Below are positions 1 to 10,900 of a stretch of DNA of 64,000 bases, piece after piece (within the stretch, counting starts at the first letter, position 1; each line of letters begins with the position of its first letter). The DNA comes from Azolla caroliniana (lineage: Eukaryota > Polypodiophyta): positions 19,220,001 to 19,284,000 of the forward strand of contig JBHGNT010000012.1 of the NCBI GenBank assembly GCA_043228905.1. The letters are read 5' to 3'. A program made the translations under genes and the position numbers. The notes beneath the pieces were generated by a model. The model had not been told where the DNA came from. It ran no database searches and worked only from the letters and a program-made list of their open reading frames with translations.

Positions 1-2
1 CG

Positions 3-2221
3 AAGCCGAACTTGCGACACTTGAGGGTGTTCGGTAGCATTGTGTATGTGCATGTACCGAAGGAGAAAAGGAGGAAGCTGGACGCAAAGGCCGAGAAGTG
101 CATCTTGATCGGTTACTCGGACGAGCAGAAGGGTTATAAGTGCTATAACCCTCGCACCAAACAAGCGCGTGTCAGCCGCGACTTTGTGTTTGACGAGTCC
201 GCGTCCTGGTACCTGCCCCCGACTCCGAACCCTGCCCCCAATCCGAGCTCTGACGATGAGGTCAGCGAGGCCGAGATGCCTCCGAATGAGCCCGAAATCG
301 AGACCCGCGAAGAGAGTCCGATTTCACTTCGGTTAAGTGGACCGATTGGACGACTGAGTCGATACGACCAGTCCGATGAAGAGCCGGCGAGTAGTGGAGA
401 TTCGGCCGTGCATTCCCCGTGCAGGAAGCCGAGGAGACGGCTTATGTGCAAAGAGAAAGGGAACAAGAAGGTGTCGGATTTCGGCACGGATAGGAACGAG
501 TCAGACCGATGCGAGTCCAACTCCGAGGGAACCGGTGACGAGTCTTTAAAGGTGAAGACCGCGTCGACCGAGAAGGCCTCGACATCGGCTAATGTGAGAT
601 TACGCCGATCTACCCGCCAGAAGAATCCTGTTTTGCGGTTCAGATACAACGAGTACATGGCGCATCATTATGCGTACATGACCCGTGTAGCGGAAGTGCG
701 TGAGCCGGAGAGCTACGCAGAAGCGGCTAAAAACGCGAATTGGCGTGCCGCGATGGAGGAAGAGATGCACGCATTGGTGGAGAACGAGACCTGGGACCTG
801 GTTGACGCACCAACTAGGGTAAAACCGATCGGGTGTAGGTGGGTGTACAAGGTCAAGTACAACACCGATGGCTCCGTCAACCGGTACAAGGCTCGGCTAG
901 TGGCAAAGGGCTACATGCAGAAACACGACATCGACTACGATGAGACTTTTGCGCCGGTCGCGAAAATGACGACCGTCCGTGTTTTGCTCGCAGTACTGCG
1001 GCGAAGGGGTGGCACTTACATCAGATGGATGTAAAGAATGCGTTCCTGCATGGTGACCTTGAGGAACAGGTGTACATGGTACAACCCCCCGGATTGCACC
1101 CCGGAACGAACTCCTCGGCAGTATGCCGACTGAAGAAGTCCCTTTACGGACTGAAGCAAGCCCCGCGTGCCTGGAACGCGAAGATCACGCAACAACTACG
1201 TCGGATGGGCTTCGTCACGTCAAAATCAGACTCTTCCCTGTTCATCCGGAAAGGTCGACTCAGACCGGTTAGTATTTTACTATATGTTGATGACTTGGTC
1301 ATCACCGGCGCCGACCTAGGTGAAATTGACTGCGTGAAGCTCCAGCTTGCGGCATCGTTCTACATGAAGGATCTGGGGGACCTTCATTACTTCCTCGGGA
1401 TCGAAGTGATCCGTACCCCCGAAGGCATATTGATCAACCAACGTCATTAAGTGCTGGGTATGCTCTTCAAACTCGGGATGGACGACTGTAAGTCCGTCTC
1501 GACTCCTCTGGACAGAACCGTCAAGCTTCGTCCCGATACGGGAAAGGTATGCGACCCGACGAGGTTCCGACAAATTTTCGGAAGCCTCATATACTTGACC
1601 ATCACCCGACCCGACCTCAGTTATCCGGTCGGGGTGATCAGTCAGTTCATGGCGCGACCTACCGAGGAGCACCTTCAGTGTGCGCAATGCGTACTTCGGT
1701 ACGTAAGCGGCACTAAGGACCGCAGACTGCTATATCGGACCGGTGCAACCGTGTAGCTAGTCGGCTACACCGATGTTGATTGGGCTGGCAACGCCGCCGA
1801 TTGCCGATCCACGTCTGGATACACGTTCTCCCTCGGGAGTGCCGCGATCGCGTGGAGCAGTAAGAAGCAGCCGACAGTTGCACTGTCGACCACCGAAGCT
1901 GAGTACCGAGGAGCGGCTGTCGTGACATGCGAAGCCATATGGTTGAAGCGGCTACTTATGGACCTGCAAGAGGAGGTGTCAGATCCGACGACGATCTACT
2001 GCGACAGCCTCAGCTGCATCCAGCTCGCGAAAAACCCCGTTTTCCACACACGGACCAAGCACATTGAGGTGCACTACCATTTCGTCCGTGAGCGTGTCCT
2101 TTCCGGTGAAGTCAAACTTCAGTATGTGCCGACGGATCGACAGACTGCCGACATCTTCACTAAGCCTCTTGGTCTGGACAAGTTGCGGCAATTCTCAGGT
2201 GCGCTCGGATTGCGTCACCTT
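3..2221 (+). pseudogene. Copia-A1 pol: integrase C-terminus, reverse transcriptase, RNase H
   Basis: This is the 3' half of a Copia polyprotein that inserts and copies the element. The integrase C-terminal block ([19 protein letters not shown]) is followed by an acidic, serine-rich linker of about 130 residues. The RT then starts near base 735 ([12 protein letters not shown]) and carries the catalytic YVDD near 1287. The RNase H region runs from about 1760 ([11 protein letters not shown]) and includes [12 protein letters not shown]. Lesions are a frameshift near 1005 in the RT, a stop at 1448 (TAC to TAA in comparison with Copia-A3) and a stop at 1754. The RNase H end at 2221 is cut by the solo LTR, after which the frame resumes at 2575. 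Not functional as it stands. Confidence 0.92.
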
Positions 2222-2574
2222 TGTCACGGATCATAAACTCAAGAAACAACGAAGAAGATAACCAAATGGACAAGAAAGAAGATAGTACTAAAGGAAAGAC
2301 TCCATAACTGGTGTTGTTCACCTTGAATTCCTTCAAGGTGAACTCCTCTATTTATACTACATGGCATGCATACTTGTTGCACGCATGTGAATCTACAATA
2401 GAGCATGTAGGTATGCATGCATGTGCCAAGTGTAAATACTACAAGGGAGCAACTATGCACATGATGCTAGCAAAATAATAAGGAACAATTACATACATAA
2501 CTAGTACTAGATATCTTGGTTAACTCATAATAGTAGATTATAACATGGTCGTGTCAAGAGTTCGAATCTTGACA
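2222..2574 (-). mobile_element. Solo LTR, TGTCA...TGACA type, in Copia-A1
   Basis: Removing 2222-2574 restores the Copia-A reading (histidine-leucine, then DVPNLRG), which fixes the boundaries. The 353-bp insert has TGTCA/TGACA ends, and the flanks share CTT (ACCTT on the left, TTCTT on the right), probably a decayed 5-bp target duplication. Orientation is minus, because a TATAAATA box lies on that strand at 2356-2349. About 32 nt downstream is a perfect hairpin with 12-bp arms (GTTCACCTTGAA) and a GGAA loop at 2313-2340. The first bases, read on the minus strand, contain AGATTCGAACTC, an antisense tRNA T-arm motif. No internal region is present, so this is a solo LTR rather than a full element. 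Confidence 0.75.
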
Positions 2575-3144
2575 TTCTTGACGTGCCGAACTTGAGGGGG
2601 AGAACAATGCTGAACGACCAAGCAAAGTAGCAGGAAAGGAGCAGAGACCGCGACACCGTGTCGGTTGACTCGGGTGTTGACTCGGTTGTCGAGTTCGACT
2701 TCGGATCGGCTGAAGAAGCCGAGGGCGGACCCGCGGAAAAGTTCGGAAGCGGACAGAAGGGGAGCAACCGAAGGAGAGAGCCGAAGCCAACCACGCATGG
2801 GGAAGATGACGCCACCGAGGGTGAGAAAGACCGAAGACGAGTTGGAGACAGCCAACTCGGACGAGAGCGAAAACCGATCGGAGGTAGCCGAGTCGGTTCC
2901 GATGTTTGATTCAGATACGCTGAATCAACCGAGGCCCAAGCGGAAGAAAAGGCAGCAGGAGAAGCGTCAACACCGCAACAACAGAAGAGATGATAAGGGC
3001 CGCATGAGCAGACAAGCCGACCGGAAGGGTCGAAGCGCGCGGAGTCGAACAGGTCGAGGAGCGCGAGTGAGGCGAGAAGCCAGGAGGAACCGGTGCTGTG
3101 AAGAACCCGAAGAGCCTCAAGTTGAGCTTGAGGGGGAGTGTTGA
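2575..3144 (+). CDS. Copia-A1 post-RNase H charged extension
   Basis: Between a first polypurine tract (2589-2603) and the tract next to the LTR (3124-3138) lies an open frame that ends at a TGA inside the first bases of the LTR (VELEGEC then stop). The frame from 2665 is open for about 159 codons. It has an acidic part (TEDELETANSDESENRSE) followed by a strongly basic part (RPKRKKRQQEKRQHRNNRR, then RQADRKGR). Homologous frames occupy the same place in Copia-A3 (60510-60992) and Copia-A2 (63121-63650). No membrane segment or Env-like feature is visible, and I recognise no known domain. A change of frame near 2650 separates it from RNase H in this copy. Confidence 0.6.
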
Positions 3145-3530
3145 GAGACAAGCTCAACATCGGCCGGATTGGCTGAAGAAGCCGAGGACCAGATCGGTTG
3201 GGACCGATCGGTTAGGCCGAGTGCGTAAACCGGGTGGTCGTTAGGAAAGATATTATGTGAGGAATATATTTGGGAGTTAGTGTAGGAGCTCTTGATGAGC
3301 ATTGAAGTACTATCAGTACTTCGGTCAGTCCTCTTAGGACTTGTATAAAAGTGTTCACTGAGCACGTCTTATGTACAGACTGAGTATTATTGTTGAATAT
3401 AGTTCTTGTGTTCTCTCTCACTCTCTCTGTCTCTCCCGCGTATACTACGTAAGCTCAAGCTCTCCATTAAACCTGAGTTTTCTTCCTTCTGTTCGGTCTT
3501 CATACCTGCTTCCGCACGCTACTTTCTACA
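3139..3530 (+). repeat. 3' LTR of Copia-A1
   Basis: This 392-bp LTR starts TGTTGAGAGACAAGCTCAACA, an inverted repeat, immediately after the polypurine tract at 3124-3138, and ends TTTCTACA. A TATA box (TATAAAA) is at 3344-3350. A CT-rich leader follows. It is homologous to the LTRs at 55707-56138 and 60987-61432 and more distantly to 24472-24888. Confidence 0.9.
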
Positions 3531-3834
3531 AGTTTCGATGAGGAGGATTTCTTCTCGTATACGGCCTGTAACTTCTCCGATAATGAGAATGCCGACGTCT
3601 CCTTTGCCATGCTAAAATAGACGTTCTCGACCAGGTGGATCTGGATGATCGATCGTGCTATTTCATCCATTGATCGCCATTCTTTTGCAGACATTGAAGT
3701 TGGCCAGGTGCTTTCTGGAGGTCTTCGACCTGTGGTCACATGATTAAAACGTCTTGCATCATTTCTTTCCAGAGAGTGAAGTTTTTCCCGTCGAACTTCC
3801 GGATTTCTACGCTTGTGCCAGATTGTGTTAGCAT
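3531..3834 (-). pseudogene. Copia-H gag N-terminal fragment
   Basis: On the minus strand an ATG at 3834-3832 opens a Copia Gag N-terminus (VEIRKFDGKNFTLWKEMMQ) that in other plant Copia elements packages the RNA. A stop follows after about 30 codons (VLIM then TGA). Another frame then gives the rest of the conserved Gag block (ARSIIQIHLVENVYFSMAKE, then LSEKLQAVYEKKSSSSKL), so at least one frameshift has occurred. The fragment is cut at 3531 by the insertion of Copia-A1. The remainder of Copia-H lies to the left of the window. Confidence 0.75.
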
Positions 3835-3981
3835 CTTCTGGAGAAGAAATTTCTAATGGCCTAGTCTTTCCTTTTAGTGTTTATTATTTGTTGCCGCTGG
3901 ACAACAAGGTCGCTCTAATAGCAAATGATGAATATGGAAGATGTTTATGTAGTAGAAGAATCATGAGGAGTTGCAGGTTGG

Positions 3982-4235
3982 TGTCAGACAAACAACAATA
4001 TAGATAACTAGAAGAATGGATATGCACTGTTAGCAAGATTCAAAGATCAAGAAGCACAGACAATTGCACTCCGTTAAGCTCAAAAGGCAGACTTGCTTAT
4101 TCCCTCCAAACTCTCTCTCTCTCTCTCTCTCTGTGTTACAACGACTTAGCTGGGCTTTATATAGTTAATCCCTAACTACGTCGTGTGGTTCACACTAGAG
4201 ATACAATTGGGTAGAGTAGGCCATTTATGCCAACA
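3982..4235 (-). repeat. 5' LTR of Copia-H
   Basis: On the minus strand this 254-bp segment reads TGTTGGCATAAATGG... and ends ...GTCTGACA, about 150 bp upstream of the Copia-H gag ATG. It aligns over most of its length with the 255-bp Copia-F 3' LTR (4991-5245), sharing the blocks around ATGCCAACA, GTTCACACTAG and the CT-rich stretch at 4110-4132. No TGGTATCAGAGC primer site is visible next to it, so the inner boundary is less certain than the outer one. Confidence 0.65.
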
Positions 4236-4990
4236 TCACTCTGGTAATTGGGTCTCAACCTTGCCACCAGTGCTTGAGCTCATATCAAGGCCATCACCCT
4301 TGCAATAGCCATTTCTTCAATCACTTTGTGACCACTACTCTTTAGATTTCTACCTTCTCATAGCCTCGTACATGTCTGCCTTATATAGCAAATGATAATA
4401 TCTGCAAAGGACTACCCTATATATAGACTATACCTTATTGTAAGGTGTACACATAGACATAGCCTTAGACATAGACATAGAGATAGACATAGACATAGAC
4501 ATAGACATAGACATAGACATAGACATAGACATAGACATAGACATAGACATAGACATAGACATAGACATAGACATAGACATAGACATAGACATATTATACA
4601 TATACATATACATATACATATATGATGAGATGGGGTCATAAATCTCTCTGAAAGATACGCAGAAGTACACAACTTGGAACAGAAAATAACAAATGGACAA
4701 ATATGCACAATACACAAGTTTTACATGGAAACCCTAAACGGGGAAAACCACAGAAACAAAGATCCAGAGATAGAATAGGTTACAACACTCTTCAAACAAA
4801 GTGTGTCAGCTTCACAAGGCTCATGACGTCACAACTATGGCGCCGCTTACTCACACTTTCTCTATCACACTCTTCTCTATCTACACAACACTTCGTTATG
4901 TTCTGCACTTTGTGTTCAACACACACAACCTCCTTATGTTTACCCTAGGTGATTTTGTTGTTTAGGTGTAAGCGGAAGTGTATGTGGACA
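4236..4990. other. Unclassified non-coding stretch between two Copia LTRs
   Basis: No gene is supported here. It holds a hexamer microsatellite (separate entry). A segment at 4727-4756 (ACATGGAAACCCTAAACGGG) resembles the R region of Copia LTRs such as Copia-D, so part of it may be a decayed solo LTR. I could not find paired ends or a target duplication. Confidence 0.5.
4451..4593. repeat. (ACATAG)n microsatellite
   Basis: About 23 tandem copies of a 6-bp unit ACATAG with one or two variant units at the left end (AGCCTTAG, AGATAG). It then changes into TATACA-type repeats to about 4622. Long open frames across it encode only dipeptide runs and are artefacts of the 6-bp period. Confidence 0.95.
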
Positions 4991-5245
4991 TGTCGAATTT
5001 TGCTCAACAAACAACAATGAAAAAGTGAAGGCAAGAAGATGAACAAAAGATGGACACGCTCTTAAGCTTTAATGGAAGCTATGTTATTTCGTTCTCTCTC
5101 TCTGTAACTCTTTTATCAGAGATTCAAGATTCAAGAAGCAATATTACAATGTTAGGTTAGGGTTTATATACTCGAGCCCTAACTATTGGACGTGTTCACA
5201 CTAGTAAGGATACAAAGTGGAAGGAGTCAGCCTTTTATGCCAACA
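4991..5245 (-). repeat. 3' LTR of Copia-F
   Basis: 255 bp, reading TGTTGGCATAAAAGG on the minus strand at 5245. The adjacent plus-strand AACTCCCCCG (5246-5255) is the complement of a polypurine tract, which fixes orientation. It is homologous to the Copia-H LTR at 3982-4235. Confidence 0.75.
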
Positions 5246-5390
5246 AACTCCCCCGTAAAAGGACTACACTATCCTACGTGCACAATTGATTGGGGTTATC
5301 TCCCCCGTAAACTTAGATTACAAAGTTGATCTAAATTTATTTTACAAGTCAGTCAGCATATAGCCAAGTTGGCAAAGGTACAATAAATAT

Positions 5391-6409
5391 CTAGTTTGAT
5401 TCGGCCAGTCGTTCGGATGGGTTTGTCCGAAACGGTTGGATCATCTTACCATATGCTCCTTGCTCGGCTCTCTTTGGTTCGTTCGCTTGTCGTAGTCCCA
5501 TATTTGTCCTCAGTGCTCTGCAGCGTTGATCTAGGAGTGACTTCATCAGGCAATTGACGATGTTCACCTCGGTGTTGATCTTCCGGACTTCGAGGTTCTT
5601 CTCGATTACTAGCTCTCGGATATGATGATACTGTACCTCAATATGCATTGTCTTCGCATGATAGACAAGATTATGGATGAGGTGTATTGAGTTCTGTGAG
5701 TCGTAGTAGATGGTTGGCCCTGGTCGGTTAGTTCGGCTCTTAGCCGAGAAGTCGACACTCAATCAGTGCAACTAGATTGGTTCCTTCGCTGCCTCCGTTG
5801 CCTCCAATGCTACTATGTACTCGGCTTCTATGGTAGACAGGGTTGTGCACCCTTGAAGCTTCGACCTCCATGATATTGCGCCGCCATCATAGGTGAAGAT
5901 ATAACCTGATGTCGATTTCTGATTATCCGAATTCTTGGCATAGTCAAAGTTAGCATGGCATAGCCTTCGACTTCGGTCGGGTTTGCCGATCCGAAGGTCA
6001 ATTGTGCATCCTCAGTCCCTCGTAGGTACCTTAGGATGTGCTTGAAGGCCTCCCAATGCTTCTGTCCTAGGTTCAACATGTACCGGCGGATGACCCCTAC
6101 GACATATACAAGGTCGGGTCGAGTCGCCACCATTGCGTACATGATACTTCCTACTACCAATGTGTAGGGTATCTTTCCATTAAGCTCTCTCTCCTTGTCT
6201 GTTGAAGGAGAGTCTTTGTCCGATAGTCAGATTGACATCGGAAGCGGTGCTGGTGCTGGCTTCACGTTCTCCATGTTGAAGTGCCTCAACACCTTTTGGA
6301 TGTAGTCAGACTGGGAGAGTCAGAGAGTCTTCATCTTCTGATTTCACTCGATCCTCATGCCTAGTATGTGTCAGGCTTCCTTCATCGCGAACTTGTCATG
6401 AAGGCCCCG
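5391..6409 (-). pseudogene. Copia-F pol: end of reverse transcriptase and RNase H
   Basis: Read on the minus strand from 6409, the peptides include FAMKEA and a block ending RHFNMENVKP (RT thumb). SIMYAMVATRPDLVYVVGVI and HILRYLRGTEDAQLTFGSA (connection) follow, then TIYYDSQNSIHLIHN and HIEVQYHHIREL (RNase H end). Several stops and at least two frame changes interrupt it. It is the C-terminal third of a Copia polyprotein whose upstream part resumes at 15249 after the S6 insertion. Confidence 0.85.
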
Positions 6410-6859
6410 TGTCACGGACACACCAACCACAGACTACGATGGAGAATGGATGATGGGTATAAGAGCATGGAACTTAAGAAGCTGGGAATGACACAAGAGC
6501 ACGAAGACAAAGATGAAGGAGAGAAGATGGAATGGAACAAGAATACTAGATCGATGTGTCAATGACTGGTATTGAATCCCTTGAAAGGGACCAAGGAGGT
6601 TACAAGTATTTATACATGTTTCGAGATTAAATATCTCTAGAAATTACTCGTCTAGAATATGTCGTACAATATTTCTAGAATATACTAACGACTAGAATAT
6701 TCTGATTCCAAAATGTATTATGTGCTAGACTATAGAACACTAAACCATTATATACAAATGTATCCTCTTATCAAAATGGTTGAGCATGACGTCTTGTAGA
6801 TGTGAGGTTGTAGGTTCAATCCTCACTAACTACATATTTAACGTCATTGTGTTGTGACA
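6410..6859 (-). repeat. 3' LTR of S6
   Basis: 450 bp with TGTCA and TGACA ends. On the minus strand it begins with an antisense tRNA-like segment (6859 to about 6765) that includes GAGGATTGAACCTAC. A TATAAATA box lies at 6614-6607 and a short hairpin (TCCCTT/AAGGGA) sits 30 nt further, where transcription would start. A CT- and AT-rich remainder follows. Confidence 0.8.
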
Positions 6860-7492
6860 TTGTCCTCCCCTTTACGGTCGCCTTTTTGAAATCGTGGTGT
6901 AGGGGTGGACAGGAATTGGAGCATTGACGGGCATGAGGAACCTTCTGTTGTCCTCACCAGAGACTAGAACACTGATAGACGTGAGCAACCATGTGCGATC
7001 CTCATTAGGAACATGAACAGGCATGAGCGACCATGTGGCCCTCATCGGGAACTCGAACACGAACGAGAGTGAGCGACCATGCGGCCCTCACTGGGAACTC
7101 GAACATGAACGGACATGAGTGACCATGTATGGTTCTCACCGACGGGTGTGAGCGGCCGTGTGCAGGCCTCACCGAGAATACAACTGTGAGCAATCTTGTG
7201 TGGTCCTCACTAGGAACTGGAACAATAACGGGTGAAGGAGTGCAGGTGAAGCGGTCGACTCAACTTCTTCTATCATGAGAGGGTAAATAGTTGAGGTTGA
7301 CCCAAAACACGGCACAAACGGTAGCGTTAGCGAGAAAGCGACGTGATCCCCACCAAAAAAGTGAGCGGTTGTGACCCCCACTAGAACTAGAAGGTGAGCA
7401 ATCGAAATCGATCTCCATCAAAAGAAAGTGGAGTGAAATGTAGACCAAAAGGAAAATGAACTGCAAGCGAGCAATGATTCGATCCCCACCAG
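6860..7492. repeat. S6 internal tandem arrays, left part
   Basis: No gene. From about 6909 to 7235 a degenerate unit of roughly 30-50 bp repeats, built on GAGCGACCATGYGGCCCTCA and GGGAACTCGAACATGAACG. From about 7340 a second, about 135-bp unit begins (AAGTGAGCGGTTGTRACCCC ... GCAATGATTCGRYCCCCACC). It is cut at 7492 by Gypsy-1 and continues at 14516. Confidence 0.75.
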
Positions 7493-7947
7493 TATTATAG
7501 ATCTAGGTACTAATGTAAGCTTAAGATAAGGATAAAGAAATGAAAGATAGAAAGGAGAAAGAGAAAGAAGGGTGCCGATCCACCCGACCACCCCCGAGCG
7601 AAGGGATCGAGACGGACTCGAGCCTCGATCGGCGTCCCATACCACCGCCGTGGCGTCGAGTCGTACCTGGTGCTGGCGCGCTCACTACAAGAGTTGACCC
7701 ACCACACGAGCAGAGTCTCGATGTAGTCAAAAGATCATCAAATGAGGGTAGCTAGGCCTCTTATTTATAGCGATACCCAAGGCCCCCAGGCAAGTTCACA
7801 CTTGACCTAATGGGTTGTCTCAATCCCGAGGATTAAAAGTAATCCTCCCCTTCTTTACACTCTCATTTAACCCTCACACTTATCCACGTGTATAGAATAC
7901 TACGGTAAATTCTTACCACGGGATATTATATGGTCATGCCCGTAACA
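7493..7947 (-). repeat. 3' LTR of Gypsy-1
   Basis: On the minus strand it begins TGTTACGGGC and ends CTATAATA, without the usual terminal CA. The polypurine tract AAAGGGGGGGAG lies directly upstream. Differences from the 5' LTR are G/A or C/T changes only. Confidence 0.96.
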
Positions 7948-10900
7948 TACTCCCCCCCTTTAAAACATTGCACTCTTGCAATGGAAAGTTAGGGAAGTTA
8001 GTTCTAAGAGTATTTTCGCGTTCCCATGTGGCATCTTTTATTGGTTTATCCATCCATTTTATTTTGAATTCTCGGATTTCTTTAGTACGTAATTTTTTTG
8101 TTTTAACATCGAGAATTCTTTCTGGCACATGTGGTTTAGAAGATAATTCTTCAGAAGTAACCAGAGTTTCAGTCGTAACTGTATTGTCGCCAGAACCTAG
8201 AAGTTCTTTTAGACGACTCACATGAAAGATTGGATGAATTCCGACACCATCGGGAATAGCGAGACGATAGGCTGATGACCCAATGCGTTTGAGGACTGTA
8301 AAAGGTCCACAAAACCGTGGGGCTAACTTAGCGCACTTACCCGTAGACAATGTCTTAGAATTGTGAGGTACACGTAAAAATACCTTCTGTCCAGGGTTGA
8401 ATACACGAGGTTGCCTATGATGATTGGCATAAAAACGCGCTCTATCTTGAGCTGTTTTTATATTATCTCGTGCAATATGCAACATATCTTGCATATCCCG
8501 AAGAAAGTTTTGCGTACTTCGCAACTCATCATGATGTATATTAACATCAATCGGGGCTCGTGGCTGAAAACCATACATCAACATAAAAGGACTATATCCC
8601 GTCGACGTATGCTTGGAGCTGTTATAAGCAAACTCCAAAATTGGGAGATAACGTTCCCATTTTGTTGGTTTTGCACCAACGTATGCTCGAAGCATGTCCT
8701 CAATAATTTGATTTACTCGTTCTGTTTGTCCATCGGATTGAGGATGATCCGTGGAGCTCATGCTCAACGTAGTTTCTAACTTCTTAAAGACTTGTGTCCA
8801 GAAGTCACTAGTAAACTTTGGATCTCGATCACTCACGATATCCATCGGTAACCCATAAAAACGAAACAATTCGTCAACGAATTGGTAAGCCAATTCAGGA
8901 GCTGTTACCGTGGTTTTAGTAGCAATAAATCTGGCCATTTTAGTTAGTCGATCAACGACAACCCAGATGGCATCATGACCTTTTTGGGTGCGAGGAAGGC
9001 TAACAATAAAATCCATGGATATACTTTCCCACTTATTATTGGGAATGTCCAAGGGATGTAAAAGTCCTGCGACTTTAAGTCGCTCGGCTTTGTTAACCTG
9101 ACACTGGTGACATTTAGTCACATAGCTATGTATGTCAGGACGCACCTTAGGCCAATAAAATTGAGTGGAGATGAGAACGAGTGTACGATGTATTCCAGGG
9201 TGCCCTGCTGAGGGTGCATCATGGCATTAAAAAAGAATCCTCTTTTTGACCTCGGGTAAATCTGGAACACAAACCTTCCCATTACGGTAGAGCAAACCGT
9301 TAGCAATGTGGAAGTATTCCTTCGAGGATGTGGTGGTGTCTGTTCCAGACTCAACTCTTGCCCAGTATTTTGCGAAATAACTGTCATCAGGATACTTTCC
9401 TCGAAGGTGATCATAAAGATCTGATGATATTTCAGTGAAGCTAAGCGTGTTAACTTCACGGATGCGACTTAGTGCATCAGCGACAGTGTTCATGGAACCT
9501 TTACGATATCGTATGGAAAAATCAAAGTCCTGGATGAGATCAGCCCGTCGTGCCTTACGACCTTTCAGGTCTTGTTGGTCACAAAAATATTTCAAGGACT
9601 CGTGGTCCGTAGTTACCACAAAGTGATTTCCATAAAGATAATGGCGCCATGTTTTGAGCGCATGTATAACTGCAAATAATTCCTTTTCTTGAACGGTATA
9701 CCGACATTGAGCAGAATCAAGTTTCTTACTCTCGAATGCTATTGGTTTACCATCTTGATACAAGACAGCACCTATAGCATAATCGCTTGCATCGGTTTCA
9801 ACCTCAAAAGGTTTTGAAGGATCGGGTAAAAGAAGTGAAGGAGCCTTGCAAACCAGGTCCTTGAGTTCCTTAAAGGCAAGGTCTAGTGTAGCATTCCACA
9901 CAATAGGTTTTGTAGACTTACGCGTTTGACCTTTTAAAAGATCAATAAACGGCGTCGTCAATTGGGAGTAATTACGAAGAGACTTTCGCAAAAACCCCAC
10001 AAAACCAAGGAATGATCGAACTTCTCGAATATTCCGAAGAGTGGGCCAAAGTTTGATTTTCTCAATGCGAGAAGGATCAATTTCAACTCCTCGTTCGGTT
10101 ATGAGATGTCCTAGATAAGTAATTGATTTCTTGAAGAACTCACATTTTGAGATCTTCGCATAAAACTGTTTGTCACGCAATGTTTGTAAAACAAAGCGGA
10201 CATGTTTAGCATGTTCTTGTAATGTACGGCTATAAACTAAAATATCATCCAAGAAAATAACGACAAATTTTCCAAGTTGTTCTCGGAAAATGTCATTCAT
10301 TTCTTGTTGAAAAGTAGCCGGAGCATTGGTCAAACCAAAAGGCATAACCAAAAACTCGTAATGGCCATAGCGCGTACGAAATGCCGTTTTAGGAACATCG
10401 TCCTCACTTATTCGTATTTGATGGTAGCCAGTACGGAGATCAAGTTTCGTAAAATACCGAGCTCCCTGGAGACGGTCAATTAGATCGTCAGCCCGGGGCA
10501 ATGGATACGAATTCTTGATCGTCACTTTATTCAAGCGTCGGTAATTAATACACATACGCCATGTGCCCTCTTTCTTTTTAACCAAGAGAACTGGTGCACC
10601 CCCTGGAGATTTACTATAACGTATATAACCCATTCGTAAATAGTCCTTGAGTTGCTTAGATACCTCATCTTCTTCGGATCGACTTAAGCGATACGGAGGT
10701 ATACTTATTGGTGCAACACCAGGTACAATATCTATACGATGGTCTATATTACGTTTAGGAGGTAACCCATCAGGTAGTTCACTTGGAAAAACATCATGAA
10801 AATCATTTAAGATTTCATCAAGTTGTTGTTGTTCAAAATATGTTAATTGAATCGGGACATTATCGATATTGTAAACGTGAATGTCCGGATCAAGTACACA

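Larger units (their letters stand above)
1..3530 (+). mobile_element. Copia-A1 LTR retrotransposon, 5' part outside the window
   Basis: The element begins upstream of the window and ends with its 3' LTR at 3139-3530. Visible parts are the integrase C-terminus, reverse transcriptase, RNase H, a charged extension and two polypurine tracts (2589-2603 and 3124-3138). It is interrupted by a solo LTR at 2222-2574. It lies in the gag of the minus-strand Copia-H, which resumes at 3531. The family is the same as Copia-A2 and Copia-A3 further right, judged from near-identical integrase and RNase H peptides. Confidence 0.93.

Noticed and set aside
2281-2300. AAAGGAAAGACTCC as a primer-binding site in the 2222-2574 insert
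   Set aside because: The insert has no internal region. Both ends are LTR ends, so it is a solo LTR.
3979-3990. TGGTGTCAGA on the plus strand as a primer-binding site
   Set aside because: No plus-strand LTR ends before it. The surrounding sequence is the minus-strand LTR and leader of Copia-H.
4392-4717. Open frames on both strands with long His-Arg, Cys-Leu or Met-Ser dipeptide runs
   Set aside because: They are translations of the ACATAG microsatellite and have no other support.
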